From assembly GCA_025360105.1 (NCBI GenBank), contig JANYCT010000092.1, forward strand, positions 1 through 64,000: 64,000 bases of DNA, given 5' to 3'. The position numbers and the translations under genes were made by a program. The notes beneath the pieces were generated by a model. That model was not told where the DNA came from, ran no database searches, and was given only the letters and a program-made list of their open reading frames with translations. How positions within the stretch are numbered: the stretch's first letter is position 1; every line of letters starts with the position of its first letter. The stretch is from Actinomycetes bacterium. GTDB taxonomy: Bacteria; Actinomycetota; Acidimicrobiia; Acidimicrobiales; Ilumatobacteraceae. Shown here piece after piece: positions 54,402 to 64,000 of this stretch.

Positions 54402-55231
54402 GAACGGATGTCCTTGCGTTGGAAATACGTGACTGCGGCAATGCCGAACACAACGGCGTACACGAGTTGCACGACAATGCCGGCGACCATGTCCTGAGAA
54501 TAGGTGTTCTGGGTGAACATCGTTTCCCATGCGCTGAGGTAGTGGGTGGGGAACGCATAACGGGCGACGCCGAGCTGGCTGATGCTGTCGAGGATCTCGG
54601 ACACGATGTACACGCCCACGGTTGCGCCAATCGCGCTCGCGGCCGTGTCGGTGAGTGTCGAGAACAACGTGCCGATCGCAAGAAGCGCGGTGAAGCCGAA
54701 AGCGACGTAGGCAGTTGCGATCACGACACGCAGCAAGAGGGCGCCGCTACTGAGGTGGAAGCCCCCAGCGATGCCGGCAACACCGGGCACAGTGGCGCCG
54801 TGCACACCGAACAAAATGATGCCGGCGATGAGCGCAGCGATGGTGACCAGAATCGTCGCTGCCCAGATCAGCGCACCCGCCACGAATGCCTTGGCCACGA
54901 GCAGGCGGCCTCGTGATACCGGTCTCATGAGCAGGTAGCGCAGGTTGCCCCAGCTCGAATCGCTCGCCACTGAGTCAGCCGCCAACGTGCCAGCGATCAC
55001 GATCAGCAGAAATCCACTGGTCACGCTGAGCACGGCGGCGGGAACCAAGAGTCCGCTCTGCTTGGCCAGACGGAACAGGCCCTCGCCGCGGTCGCCCCGG
55101 TCGGGTCTGTCGCCGCGGGCATTGATCGCGACCACGATGAGCGTTGGTAGCCCGACGAGGAGCAACGCAATGATCAGCGTGCGGGTACGAGTCGCGGCCT
55201 TGGTGAACTCGGTACGGATAAGCGCGATCAC
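54398..55231 (-). CDS. ABC-2 type transporter permease
   Basis: 277 residues with six hydrophobic segments. The opening MIALIRTEFTKAATRTRT and the segment LAADSVASDSSWGNLRYLLMRPVSRGRLLVAKAFVAGALIW are typical of ABC-2 permeases that work with a DrrA-like ATPase. It partners with the ATPase encoded just upstream (four-base overlap). The substrate is probably a lipid, an antibiotic or an envelope component. Confidence 0.9.
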   Translation of the reverse strand: MIALIRTEFTKAATRTRTLIIALLLVGLPTLIVVAINARGDRPDRGDRGEGLFRLAKQSGLLVPAAVLSVTSGFLLIVIAGTLAADSVASDSSWGNLRYLLMRPVSRGRLLVAKAFVAGALIWAATILVTIAALIAGIILFGVHGATVPGVAGIAGGFHLSSGALLLRVVIATAYVAFGFTALLAIGTLFSTLTDTAASAIGATVGVYIVSEILDSISQLGVARYAFPTHYLSAWETMFTQNTYSQDMVAGIVVQLVYAVVFGIAAVTYFQRKDIRS

Positions 55232-56202
55232 GACACCACCTCCGACCTGTTGGTTGTCGACGCGCCCACGGTGTTTCCGCCAGCATCGGCAGCGTCTCCC
55301 GCTGCGAGCAAATCCAAGAACGCATCCTCGAGGCCCTGCGTCGGCATGATCGTCTCCAATCGCAGGCCGGCGTTCACGAGGAGCGCGGCCACGTCAGACC
55401 GTTGTCCATCGCGCATCTCCATCACCAACCCATCGCCCTGCGTCTGTACGTCGGCCACATGCGGATGGGTGGACAGCAGCGTGTGTGCGCGCACTCGATC
55501 CGCCGGATCGACTTCGATGTAGATCGACTTGGTGGTGCCGATCAACTCGCTGACAGTGCCGCTGGTGATGAGCCGACCGTGGTTCATCACCAATGCGTGG
55601 CTGCACACCTGCTCCACCTCGTTGAGGTGATGGCTCGACAGCAACACCGTCGCCCCTGCGCTCGTGAGTCGGCCGATGAGCTCGCGGATCTCGCGGATCT
55701 CGCCCGGGTCGAGTCCGTTGGTGGGTTCGTCGAGCACCAGTAGTTCGGGTCGACCGAGCAGCAGGCGGGCAAACCCGAGTCGCTGCTTCATCCCTTGCGA
55801 ATACGTCTTTACCTTCCGATGCACGGCATCGCCGAGACCGGCGATCGCAAGCGCACCATCGAGGTCGGCGTCTTTCATGCGCGCCCCGGTTGCCTCCCAC
55901 CACAGGCGAAGGTTGCGCATGCCCGACAGGTGCGGCACGAACGCAGCCTGCTCGACCATCGCGCCTACTCGGAACAGTTCGTTGCAACTCGGCGTCACCG
56001 TGCTGCCGAACAGCCGTGTGGATCCGCGGGTGGGTCGCTCGAGCCCCATCAGCACGCGCAGTGTGGTGGTCTTGCCGGCCCCGTTCGGCCCGAGTAATCC
56101 GTACACCTGACCGCGTTCGATGCTGAACGACAGGTCTTCGACCGCGCTCACGTCACCGAATGCCTTCCACAAGCCCTCGACCTCGACGACTGCTTCAGCC
56201 AT
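55228..56202 (-). CDS. ABC transporter ATP-binding protein, DrrA/CcmA type
   Basis: 324 residues. Walker A GLLGPNGAGKTTT near residue 40, signature YSQGMKQRLGFA, Walker B LLVLDEPTNGLDPGE, and switch His in LLSSHHLNE are all intact. The C-terminal 100 residues, including LETIMPTQGLEDAFLDL, are the accessory domain of drug/antibiotic ATPases. ATG at 56202 is chosen for the AAGGCGAAG just before it; an ATG at 56265 lacks one. It is the first gene of a four-gene coupled operon with a permease, a flippase and a lipid aminoacyl synthase. Confidence 0.92.
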   Translation of the reverse strand: MAEAVVEVEGLWKAFGDVSAVEDLSFSIERGQVYGLLGPNGAGKTTTLRVLMGLERPTRGSTRLFGSTVTPSCNELFRVGAMVEQAAFVPHLSGMRNLRLWWEATGARMKDADLDGALAIAGLGDAVHRKVKTYSQGMKQRLGFARLLLGRPELLVLDEPTNGLDPGEIREIRELIGRLTSAGATVLLSSHHLNEVEQVCSHALVMNHGRLITSGTVSELIGTTKSIYIEVDPADRVRAHTLLSTHPHVADVQTQGDGLVMEMRDGQRSDVAALLVNAGLRLETIMPTQGLEDAFLDLLAAGDAADAGGNTVGASTTNRSEVVS

Positions 56203-56309
56203 CTTCGCCTTCTTTCGTCCTTGATCAGGTCGGTCAGAGTGGCCGCTCGGCGGATTCGACCGCACGAGCAGCCTACGCGCGACCTCCGGGCGAACGGCGG
56301 CGCGCTCTG

Positions 56310-56348
56310 TGAATGCTCAGCGCACCGTAGACCTGCGCTGAGCATTCA
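56310..56348. repeat. Dispersed 39-bp palindrome, copy 3
   Basis: The same as copies 1 and 2 except for one base (GAC-C-TGCGCTG instead of GAC-G-TGCGCTG), which unpairs the base closing the loop. It lies between divergent genes, about 107 bases upstream of one start and 115 of the other, so it is not placed as a terminator for either. Confidence 0.8.
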
Positions 56349-56405
56349 CGAACACGTTTGCGGTGGACGCGCGGGTGATGCCGCGGCTGCACCGGGCGGA
56401 ACGGA

Positions 56406-56433
56406 TTGTCGGACGAGGCAATGCACGTAGTAT
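56406..56433 (+). promoter_or_regulatory. Putative promoter of the GAF kinase/cyclase operon
   Basis: TTGTCG (56406-56411) and TAGTAT (56428-56433) are separated by 16 bases, close to vegetative consensus. The kinase GTG start at 56464 follows, with GGGGG as ribosome binding site at 56454-56458. Confidence 0.4.
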
Positions 56434-56463
56434 TCGATCTGGCCGGAGACAGCGGGGGCTGAC

Positions 56464-59400
56464 GTGTCTGAAGACTTGGAAACACAATTGGCCGCGGCGA
56501 AGCGCCGCGAGGCCGAACTCGCGACCGAGCTCGCCGAGGCGTTGGAGTTGCAGACCGCAACGAGTGAGGTACTTCGCCTGATCAGCGCGCACCCGGGGAA
56601 TCTGCGACCGGTGCTCGACGGCATTCTCAGTAAGGCGATTGAGTTGTGCGGCGCCGATCAGGGTGCTGCGATTTTGATGTACGGCGATGTGGTGCGCATC
56701 GATGCGATCGTGGGCGGCGAGGACGAGAGCCTCGGTCAAGAGTTCCCGCTTGCCACTCGGCGGGAGTGGACCTCGACCGAACCCATCTTTGTCGACGACT
56801 TCTTGCAGATTGACCTTGCGCCCGAGGCGCATGAGGTCGCGCGGCGGGCCGACATGCGCAGCGCGGTCACGGTTCCGCTGGCTCTCGATGGTCAGTGGAT
56901 CGGTTACCTCAACCTCAATCGTTGTGAGGTGCGTCCGTTCGAACAGAAGCAGGCTTCGATCCTGCAGACCTTCGCCGATCAGGCAGCAATCGCCATCGCC
57001 AACGTCGGGCTGTTCAACGACCTCGCCGAGTCGCTCGAGATGCAGACCGCGACCAGCGAGATCCTGCGCCTCATCAGCGCGAACCCGGGCGACCTCACCA
57101 CGGTGCTGCACGGCATCCTCGCCAAGGCCGCCCATCTATGCGACGGCCAGGCCGGCTCGATCACGCTGCTCGAGGGTGATTCGATCCGCTATGCGGCGTC
57201 GCATGGTGCGTCGATGGAGCCATACATCGGCACAGTCGTTGCCAACGCCGCCAGCCTGAGGGGGAGCTTCCAACAGTCGGTCTCCGGTGCCGTGCACACT
57301 GCCGACTTTGCCGAATCGACGCGCGGGCTACCGTATTTCGAAGAGCTGGCTGAGGTTGCGAAGGTGAGGAGCTATGCCGCCGTGCCGCTCACCAGCGATG
57401 GCGAGCCGGTGGGCATGCTGCACATGTTCCGCCACGAAGTGCGACCCTTCGACGAGGACGAACTCTCGGCGCTGGCGTCCTTCGCCGAGCAGGCGTCACT
57501 GGCCATAGCGAACGCGCGATTGTTCAACGATCTCGATGACGCGCTCGAGCGTCAGCAGGCGATGACCGAAGTGCTCGATGCGGTGAGCACCGCGCGCGCC
57601 GATCTGGCGCCGATGTTCGAACGCATTGCCCACCACGCTCAGCAGTTGTGCACCGGGAGCGTGACGGCGTCGCTCAATGTGCGCAACGGCAACCGCCTGG
57701 AGGTGGTCGCGGTCAGCTACGACAACGACGCCGCGTATGTAGACAATCTGCAGGGTTGGGCCCGAGATGCCGGCGGTGTCGAGATCGATTCGACGACTCC
57801 CCTCGGCTACGCGTTCAGCACCGCACAGGTGATCCACATCCGTGAGTGGGACCAGGAGTGGGCTGGCCGTTTCCCATCGAGTGCCCTTCCCGGGCTGGGG
57901 ATCGCCAGCGCGATGTTCATCCCGCTAGAGCGAAACGACATCGTGGTCGGCTGTCTCGCGTTTCATCGGGCGGAGTCGGGCGGGTTCTCCGATCGCGAAG
58001 TGTCGATCTTGCAGACCTTCGCCAACCAAGCCGCGATCGCTGTCGACAATGCCCGACTGCTCGCCGAGATCGAGCAACGCAATACCGACCTCGCCGAGTC
58101 GCTGGAACTACAAACCGGAACAGCGGAGGTCCTCCGTCTCATCAGCGCCAACCCCGGCGACCTGCGCACTGTGCTCGATGGCATTCTCGTGCGAGCCATG
58201 GCGTTGTGTCGGGCGGAAGCCAGCCTTGCCGTTGTGAGACACGTCGATGTCTTTCGCTTCGACGCTCAAGTCGGCCTGAGCGACGAAATTGTTGGCGCGG
58301 ACCTTGGTGGTGACTCACTGCTCAACAGGTCGGCGGCCGAACGTCGGCTGCCCATTTTCATCGATGACTTCCAGGCGCTGGAAGAAGATCGGTATCAGGA
58401 ATTCGGTCGACGATTCGACTTTCGGAGCACCCTGATGGTTCCGCTCCTCCGCGACGGCGAATGGATTGGCAATCTCGACGTAATGCGGCGCGCCGTCGAC
58501 CCGTTCGAGCCAAAGGACGCAGTCATCCTGCAGGCCTTTGCCGATCAGGCCGCGATCGCCATCGCGAACGCGAAGTTGTTCAACGACCTCGACGAATCGT
58601 TGGCACGGCAGCAGGCGATGACCGAGGTGCTCGATGCGGTCAGTACGGCCCGTCTCGATCTGCAGCCTGTCTTCGATGCGGTGGCCCGTCACGCCAATCG
58701 ACTGTGCCACGGCACTGGGGCAATCGTGCTGATACGTGACGGAGAGGAAATCGTTGCCGTCTCGTCAGATGGCCCGATTGGCGGCAGTGGGCCGCAGGCC
58801 GTGCTGCGAACCCCGACCTCGGCACCGTCGGTGACGTCGTACGTCATGTCCACTGGACAGATACTGCACATTCGTAACTGGGACGACATGCCTGCCGACT
58901 TCTATCCCGACTCGCGAGCACGCATCTCGGGAGATCTGTCACTCTTGGGGGTGCCGATGATGCGCAACGACACGGCCGTCGGTTGTGTGGCTTTCACGCG
59001 TCCGCAAGCCGGTGGCTACACCGACGCCGAGGTGGCGCTGCTGCAGACGTTCGCGAATCAGGCGGCGATTGCTGTCGACAACGCGCGCCTGCTTTCCGAG
59101 ATCGAGCAACGGAATAGCGAACTCACCGAGTCACTGGAGTTGCAGACGGCGACGAGCGAGGTGCTGCGTCTGATCAGCGCGAACCCCGGCGACCTGACCA
59201 CGGTTCTCGATGGCATTCTCGAACGTGCCGCGACGCTGTTCGGAGCTGACCTCGCCGCTGCTGCGCTCCGATACGGCGACGTCATGCGAATAGAAGGTCA
59301 CTACGAATTCAGCGAGCTGATGGGGGTCGAGACCTCTCTCACCGAATCTGTCTTCACGGAGTCCGAGGCTGAACTTCGCGCGTCGCGCCTCATCACTGAT

Positions 59401-62400
59401 ATGCGTGACGCGCCCGAACCCCGCTCTGTTCAGGTGGAACTCTCGATCAAAGCGGGAGCGCGGAGCGCCATACTGCTGCCTTTGCTGAGCGACGGCCAAC
59501 GCATCGGCACCCTCCTGCTTGCCCGGCGCGAGGTGCGACCGTTCGACGACGACGATGCAAACGCGCTGTGGTCGTTCGCCGATCAGGCGGTCATCGCGAT
59601 CGCCAACGCTCGGTTGTTCAACGACCTTGACGAGGCGCTCGATCGCCAGACGGCGATGACCGAGGTGCTCGACACCGTGAGCACCACCCGGTTCGACCTA
59701 CAACCCATGTTCGACATGGTTGCGCACCATGCCAATCGTTTGTGTGCGGGCACCTTTGCCACCATCAACGTTCGTGAGGGTGATGGCCTGCGCGCGGTGG
59801 CCCGCACGGGACCGGCGAATGGCCTGCTCGAACTGGGGCACGTCACGGCCATCGATCACACCTCGCCCATGGGTGAAGTGGCGCTCACTCGTCGCGTCGT
59901 GCACATCAAGGACTGGGCCGAGGTGCCCGCTGACATGTACCCCAATTCGCTGACCCGTGATTCCGGCCGTAAGAGCGTGTTGGCGGTGCCGATGCTCCGT
60001 AACGACTTCGTCGTTGGCGTGATCGGCTTCAGTCGCGAAGAAGTCGGCGGCTACACCGACGACGAAGTGTCGTTGCTGCAAACGTTCGCGAATCAAGCTG
60101 CCATTGCGGTCGACAACGCGCGCCTGCTTTCCGAGATCGAGCAACGTAACGACGAACTCACCGAGTCGCTGGAATTGCAGACCGCGACGAGCGAGGTCTT
60201 GCGTCTGATCAGCGCGAACCCTGGCGACCTCCACCTGGTGCTCGACGGCATCCTCGCCAAGGCTGCCGGACTCTGCACGGCCCCGGCCGGAGCGGTGATG
60301 CTGCGCCATGGCGACGTGCTTCGTTACGACGCCGTACACGGAATCACACGTGGGGTCGAGCTCTTCGGCCGGGAGATTCCGGTTCCTCAACTCGGTTCGG
60401 TGCTCATCGCACGCGATCGGCGTACACCGTTGTTGCTCGATGACTTTACTGCGACTGCGCGGGACAGCCTCGGGTCAGCGTTGGCGCGTGAGTACGACGT
60501 TCGTAGCTACGCGACGATCGCGCTCTTTCACGAAGACGAATGGATCGGCAACTTCATCCTGTTTCGCCACGAGGTGCAGCCGTTCGATCCGAAGCTCACC
60601 CCGATTCTGCAGGCCTTCGCCGACCAAGCCGCCATCGCCATCGTCAATGCTCGCTTGTTCCAGCAACTCGAGGAGCAGACCCGCATCGCAGATGAGGCGA
60701 ATGCGGCTAAAGGGTCGTTCCTGGCCACGATGAGCCACGAGATCCGTACCCCGATGAACGCAGTGATCGGGATGAGCGGACTACTGCTCGATACCGATCT
60801 GGCGCCGCGCCAGCGCGAGTTCGCCGAGATCATCCGTTCCAGCGGAGAGTCGTTGTTGGGCATCATCAACGACATCCTTGATTTCTCCAAGATCGACGCC
60901 GGCCGGCTGGAACTCGAAGAGCATCCGTTCGACCTTCGTGCCTGCGTGGAATCGGCCTTCGATCTCGTGACTGAACCGGCCGCGCGTAAGGGCTTGGAGC
61001 TCGCGTTCCTCATCGACCCTGCGGTGCCCGATGGCATCAATGGCGACGTCACTCGCTTGCGCCAAGTGTTGGTGAACCTGCTCGGCAATGCGGTGAAGTT
61101 CACCGAGGTTGGCGAGGTGGTGCTCACCGTGGAGCCCGGCGATGAGCCCGGCCAACTGTGCTTCGCGGTACGCGACACAGGCATCGGTATTCCTGCCGAT
61201 CGGGCCGACCGACTGTTCGAGGAGTTCAGCCAACTCGATTCATCGACCACCCGTAAGTACGGCGGCACCGGACTGGGCTTGGCCGTGAGTAAGCGCCTGG
61301 CCGAGTTGATGGGCGGCACGATGTGGGCGGTCAGCGAGGCCGGCGAGGGGGCCACCTTCCACTTCACGATCACGGCCGACGCAGCCGATGTGCCCTCACG
61401 CACCGCAGCGGCAGGCGTGCCCGCCGACATGGCCAGCAAGCACGTGCTCGTGGTCGATGACAACGCGATCAACCGTCGCATCCTCGACCTGCAGACCGAG
61501 GCTTGGGGACTGCAATGCCAGTCGGTCGAGTCGGGCGCCGAAGCATTGACGTTCGTGGAGCGTGGCGACCCGTTCGACCTCGCCATCCTCGACATGCACA
61601 TGCCCGAGATGGACGGCCTCGAACTGGCCCATCGCATGCGCGCACTGCGACCCGATCTGCCGCTGGTCCTGTACACGTCACTCGGCGGTGCCGACAGCAC
61701 GGACCCGGTGTTCGCCGCGGTGCTCGCCAAACCGGTGAAGCAGTCACAGCTGTTCGACACGTTGGTGTCGTTGCTGTCCTCAGGCGGTGGTGGCGCAGTT
61801 GCATCGCAGCCGCAGGAATCGGTGGCAACGCTGGGCGAACGTCACCCACTGCGCATCCTGCTGGCCGAAGACAACACCGTGAACCAGCAAATCGCGCTGC
61901 TCGTGCTGGAATCGATGGGCTATCGCGCCGACGTTGCCGCCAACGGTCTCGAAGCCGTTCAAGCCGTGGCCAACCTGCCCTACGACGTTGTACTGATGGA
62001 CGTACAGATGCCCGAGATGGACGGCCTCGAGGCCACCCGGCGCATCCGTGCCCGGCCGCCCACTAACGGTTCGCCACACATCATCGCGATGACCGCTAAC
62101 GCGATGCAGGGCGACCGCGAAGCCTGCCTCGCTGCGGGCATGAACAACTATCTCGCCAAGCCGATCCGCCCCGAGGAGTTAGCTGCGGCGTTGGCGAAGG
62201 CGCCTCTTCATGACGGTGGTCGAGAGGCGCCAGTCACGCTCGATGCTGCAGCGCTCGACCGGCTGCACTCCATCGCCCCGAGCGCCGAGATGTTCGATCG
62301 ACTGGTTGCTTCATTTCTGGAGAACGGGTCGTCATTGCTCGTGAAGCTTGCCGAGGCTGCCGGGAGTGGCGACGTCGAAGTTCTGCTTCGAGCATCGCAC

Positions 62401-62568
62401 ACGCTGAAGTCGAATGCGGCGAGCTTCGGGGCGACGGACCTCGCCGAGTTGTGCGGCGCGTTGGAGGCACAGGCGCGCTCCGGCGTCACCGATGGCGCAA
62501 CCGAGCAAACCAAACTCATTGCATCTGCATTCAACGGCGCGCGCGCTGCGCTGAACACGCGAGACTGA
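56464..62568 (+). CDS. Soluble hybrid histidine kinase with eight GAF domains, two receivers and Hpt
   Basis: 2034 residues with no membrane segment. Eight GAF domains (about 45-185, 205-355, 375-535, 560-705, 725-880, 905-1050, 1075-1225 and 1250-1398) are joined by short helical linkers. Then come HisKA with H1425 in [10 protein letters not shown] and a HATPase domain ([22 protein letters not shown]). The first receiver has D1710 in [10 protein letters not shown], the second has D1846 in [10 protein letters not shown], and the Hpt domain has H1979 in SHTLKSNA. All phosphorelay residues are present. Two linker types alternate: [20 protein letters not shown] (A) and [18 protein letters not shown] (B), in the order A, A, B, A, B, A, B, A. 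The start is GTG. The kinase is followed after 5 bases by a receiver-cyclase. Confidence 0.95.
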   Translation: MSEDLETQLAAAKRREAELATELAEALELQTATSEVLRLISAHPGNLRPVLDGILSKAIELCGADQGAAILMYGDVVRIDAIVGGEDESLGQEFPLATRREWTSTEPIFVDDFLQIDLAPEAHEVARRADMRSAVTVPLALDGQWIGYLNLNRCEVRPFEQKQASILQTFADQAAIAIANVGLFNDLAESLEMQTATSEILRLISANPGDLTTVLHGILAKAAHLCDGQAGSITLLEGDSIRYAASHGASMEPYIGTVVANAASLRGSFQQSVSGAVHTADFAESTRGLPYFEELAEVAKVRSYAAVPLTSDGEPVGMLHMFRHEVRPFDEDELSALASFAEQASLAIANARLFNDLDDALERQQAMTEVLDAVSTARADLAPMFERIAHHAQQLCTGSVTASLNVRNGNRLEVVAVSYDNDAAYVDNLQGWARDAGGVEIDSTTPLGYAFSTAQVIHIREWDQEWAGRFPSSALPGLGIASAMFIPLERNDIVVGCLAFHRAESGGFSDREVSILQTFANQAAIAVDNARLLAEIEQRNTDLAESLELQTGTAEVLRLISANPGDLRTVLDGILVRAMALCRAEASLAVVRHVDVFRFDAQVGLSDEIVGADLGGDSLLNRSAAERRLPIFIDDFQALEEDRYQEFGRRFDFRSTLMVPLLRDGEWIGNLDVMRRAVDPFEPKDAVILQAFADQAAIAIANAKLFNDLDESLARQQAMTEVLDAVSTARLDLQPVFDAVARHANRLCHGTGAIVLIRDGEEIVAVSSDGPIGGSGPQAVLRTPTSAPSVTSYVMSTGQILHIRNWDDMPADFYPDSRARISGDLSLLGVPMMRNDTAVGCVAFTRPQAGGYTDAEVALLQTFANQAAIAVDNARLLSEIEQRNSELTESLELQTATSEVLRLISANPGDLTTVLDGILERAATLFGADLAAAALRYGDVMRIEGHYEFSELMGVETSLTESVFTESEAELRASRLITDMRDAPEPRSVQVELSIKAGARSAILLPLLSDGQRIGTLLLARREVRPFDDDDANALWSFADQAVIAIANARLFNDLDEALDRQTAMTEVLDTVSTTRFDLQPMFDMVAHHANRLCAGTFATINVREGDGLRAVARTGPANGLLELGHVTAIDHTSPMGEVALTRRVVHIKDWAEVPADMYPNSLTRDSGRKSVLAVPMLRNDFVVGVIGFSREEVGGYTDDEVSLLQTFANQAAIAVDNARLLSEIEQRNDELTESLELQTATSEVLRLISANPGDLHLVLDGILAKAAGLCTAPAGAVMLRHGDVLRYDAVHGITRGVELFGREIPVPQLGSVLIARDRRTPLLLDDFTATARDSLGSALAREYDVRSYATIALFHEDEWIGNFILFRHEVQPFDPKLTPILQAFADQAAIAIVNARLFQQLEEQTRIADEANAAKGSFLATMSHEIRTPMNAVIGMSGLLLDTDLAPRQREFAEIIRSSGESLLGIINDILDFSKIDAGRLELEEHPFDLRACVESAFDLVTEPAARKGLELAFLIDPAVPDGINGDVTRLRQVLVNLLGNAVKFTEVGEVVLTVEPGDEPGQLCFAVRDTGIGIPADRADRLFEEFSQLDSSTTRKYGGTGLGLAVSKRLAELMGGTMWAVSEAGEGATFHFTITADAADVPSRTAAAGVPADMASKHVLVVDDNAINRRILDLQTEAWGLQCQSVESGAEALTFVERGDPFDLAILDMHMPEMDGLELAHRMRALRPDLPLVLYTSLGGADSTDPVFAAVLAKPVKQSQLFDTLVSLLSSGGGGAVASQPQESVATLGERHPLRILLAEDNTVNQQIALLVLESMGYRADVAANGLEAVQAVANLPYDVVLMDVQMPEMDGLEATRRIRARPPTNGSPHIIAMTANAMQGDREACLAAGMNNYLAKPIRPEELAAALAKAPLHDGGREAPVTLDAAALDRLHSIAPSAEMFDRLVASFLENGSSLLVKLAEAAGSGDVEVLLRASHTLKSNAASFGATDLAELCGALEAQARSGVTDGATEQTKLIASAFNGARAALNTRD
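57031..60160 (+). repeat. Three tandem ~1.03-kb internal duplications coding for GAF pairs
   Basis: Near-identical linker DNA (GAGATCGAGCAACG followed by the LELQTATSE codons) recurs at about 58072, 59098 and 60136, spacings of about 1026 and 1038 bases. Each unit codes for an A-type then a B-type GAF domain. The first unit begins at about 57031. Linker DNA is more alike than the GAF cores, as expected from tandem duplication followed by divergence of the sensing parts. Confidence 0.7.
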
Positions 62569-62573
62569 ACACC

Positions 62574-63656
62574 ATGTCCGCCAACGTTCTCATCGTTGAT
62601 GATGATCCGCTCAACCGGGCGATGTTGTCGATGTCGCTCGGCAGCGCTGGCTATCAGGTGACCGAGGCCGTCAACGGGCTGGATGCGATCGAGATTCTTG
62701 GCTGGCAGTCGTTCGACGTTGTGTTAACAGACATCGAGATGCCCGAGATGGATGGCTACGGACTGTTGCGGCATCGACACGGTGACGATCGGCTGAAGGC
62801 CCTCCCCTTCATCGTGATCTCCGGTGTCGACGAGATGGCTTCGATCATCGAGTGCATCAAGTTGGGTGCCGAGGACTACTTGCCCAAGCCCTTCGATCCG
62901 GTGCTCTTGCACGCGCGCATCGGTGCGTGCGTCGAGAAGAAGCGGATGACCGACGAGTTGCGCGATCTGAACCTGCACCTATCGGAACGCGTCAACGAAA
63001 AGGTGCACGAGGTCGAGCGGCTGAACATGCTCCGCCGCTTCGTGTCGCCACAGCTCGCCGAGGCGTTGGCCATCGACGGCGACGGCATCCTGAAGAGCCA
63101 CCGCCGCGAGATCACGGTGCTCTTCTGCGACCTACGCGGCTTCACCGCATTCGCCGAGACCTCTGAGCCCGAAGAGGTGATGGACGTGTTGCGCGAGTTT
63201 CACCACGCGGTTGGCCCGATGATTTTCGAGCACGAGGGCACCATCGCGCAGTTCACCGGCGATGGCATGCTCGTGTTCTTCAACGATCCCATCACGTGCG
63301 CAGAGCCGGCATGGCAGGCCGTGCATCTGGGCGTGATGATGCGCGATCGGACCGGTGAGTTGTCGCAGCAGTGGCGCCGTCGCGGGCACGAGCTCGAGTT
63401 GGGTATCGGCATTGCGGTGGGGTTCGCGACATGCGGTGAGATCGGCTTCGACGGCCGCACCGAGTACACGGCCATCGGCACGGTCGTGAATCTCGCCGCG
63501 CGCATCTGCGGCGTCGCCCCCGGCGGTCAGATACTCGTGACGAATCGAGTGCACGCTGCTGTCGAGGACCGGGTTGCATCGGTGTCGTTGGGCGATACCG
63601 ACTTCAAGGGCATCAGCCGGCCGGTGCCGCTCTTCGAGATCGCCGCCTTGCGCTGA
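62574..63656 (+). CDS. Response regulator with class III adenylate/guanylate cyclase domain
   Basis: 360 residues. The receiver domain is at 1-120, with acidic pocket IVDDDPLN, phosphoacceptor D53 in TDIEMPEMDG and Lys in LPKPFDP. A coiled-coil linker (about 125-160) follows. The class III cyclase domain has metal-binding D186 in FCDLRGFT and D230 in FTGDGM, and transition-state Asn and Arg in VVNLAARI. The substrate-setting region reads EYTAIGT, so cAMP is more likely than cGMP but not certain. The kinase stop is 5 bases upstream, so the pair forms an operon in which the kinase phosphorelay probably controls cyclic nucleotide output. Confidence 0.93.
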   Translation: MSANVLIVDDDPLNRAMLSMSLGSAGYQVTEAVNGLDAIEILGWQSFDVVLTDIEMPEMDGYGLLRHRHGDDRLKALPFIVISGVDEMASIIECIKLGAEDYLPKPFDPVLLHARIGACVEKKRMTDELRDLNLHLSERVNEKVHEVERLNMLRRFVSPQLAEALAIDGDGILKSHRREITVLFCDLRGFTAFAETSEPEEVMDVLREFHHAVGPMIFEHEGTIAQFTGDGMLVFFNDPITCAEPAWQAVHLGVMMRDRTGELSQQWRRRGHELELGIGIAVGFATCGEIGFDGRTEYTAIGTVVNLAARICGVAPGGQILVTNRVHAAVEDRVASVSLGDTDFKGISRPVPLFEIAALR

Positions 63657-63703
63657 CCCGTCACGATCTCGATCGTCCCGTACGAGATGAAAGACTGTGG
63701 CCC

Positions 63704-64000
63704 ATGACCACTCGGCAACCTTCGGCTTCGACCACACTCACTGCATTCGATGCGCCGATTCCCGGACCAGTCGAACGACGAGAAGCCGGCAAGGCGCTGC
63801 GGTCTGCTGTGCCGCGCAATGCGCAGGCAGTGTGGGAACCAGCGAGCGATCGCCATGATCCCATCGAGGTGCTCGTCGAGCAGAACAAGACGCGCGACCA
63901 GAACCTGGTGCCGCTTCGCTGGGAGCGCATGGCCGTGTCGCCGTTCACCTTCCTGCGCGGCTCAGCGTTGGTGATGGCCCACGATCTGGCGACCACACCG
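63704..64000 (+). CDS. DUF2252 family protein (3' end cut by window edge)
   Basis: 99 codons are visible from ATG at 63704 to the window end with no stop. The segment VLVEQNKTRDQNLVPLRWERMAVSPFTFLRGSALVMAHDLA is the typical DUF2252 N-terminus (RxxRM--SPF-FfRGaa--Ma-Dla). Family members are kinase-like proteins of about 430-480 residues, common in actinobacteria, without an agreed function. It lies 47 bases after the cyclase gene. Confidence 0.85.
   Translation, partial: MTTRQPSASTTLTAFDAPIPGPVERREAGKALRSAVPRNAQAVWEPASDRHDPIEVLVEQNKTRDQNLVPLRWERMAVSPFTFLRGSALVMAHDLATTP

Noticed and set aside
39966-56348. CRISPR-like array from the repeated palindrome
   Set aside because: Only three copies, 3.6 and 12.8 kb apart, with genes between and no spacers or cas genes.

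Overview
The window is a contiguous piece of a high-GC chromosome from an actinobacterium. The evidence is a run of lipoproteins with Thr/Pro-rich linkers, an L,D-transpeptidase, an SAV_6107-type HEPN protein, many ATGA/GTGA gene overlaps, and frequent start codons placed 6 to 8 bases after a TANNNT box (leaderless transcripts). An environmental Acidimicrobiia-like lineage would fit the gene mix, but this is inference. No tRNA, rRNA, CRISPR array, prophage or transposase was seen.

Layout. 1-3.8 kb: the end of an ammonium transporter overlapping a P-II regulator, a SelO pseudokinase AMPylase, and a free-standing copy of a permease tail domain. 3.8-10 kb: a DUF3048 lipoprotein, a lipoprotein gene broken by an internal deletion, a large SEC-C protein, an MNT/HEPN toxin-antitoxin pair, and a small acidic protein made of five calcium-loop repeats with an exact 19-residue period. 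10-16.4 kb: an SDR, a remnant of an AbrB-type antitoxin gene, sbcD-sbcC, and an XRE/nucleotidyltransferase pair behind a large operator-like palindrome.

16.4-35.8 kb, minus strand, is the most distinctive part: an orphan peptide-biosynthesis cluster. In transcription order it holds a polysaccharide deacetylase, a full-length two-unit ABC exporter, an oligopeptide-type binding lipoprotein, an acyl-ligase/carrier loading protein, a 3384-residue NRPS and a dedicated Sfp-type phosphopantetheinyl transferase. The last three genes overlap each other. The NRPS reads C-A-T-C-A-C-A-T-TE. Its second adenylation domain has no carrier domain, and its first two condensation domains lack the catalytic histidine. 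It is either a skipping line with a decayed middle module or one with unusual chemistry.

35.9-45.9 kb: an LLM flavin oxidoreductase, two SDRs, an SGNH hydrolase, a 1120-residue secreted repeat protein, a Pro/Thr-rich anchored protein, an HSL-type esterase and a DUF3237 protein. 45.9-51 kb: a phosphodiester-glycosidase lipoprotein, a GT-C membrane glycosyltransferase, an L,D-transpeptidase and a CPA2-type antiporter.

51-56.2 kb, minus strand, is a translationally coupled operon of ABC ATPase, ABC-2 permease, MprF-like flippase, and an MprF-like aminoacyl-lipid synthase fused to a rhomboid-like membrane domain. It probably modifies and protects the membrane. 56.4-63.7 kb, plus strand, holds a soluble hybrid histidine kinase with eight GAF domains, two receivers and an Hpt domain, then a receiver-nucleotide cyclase. 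The window ends inside a DUF2252 gene.

Three copies of a 39-bp palindrome (39966, 43554 and 56310) lie between genes and look like a dispersed REP-type element.
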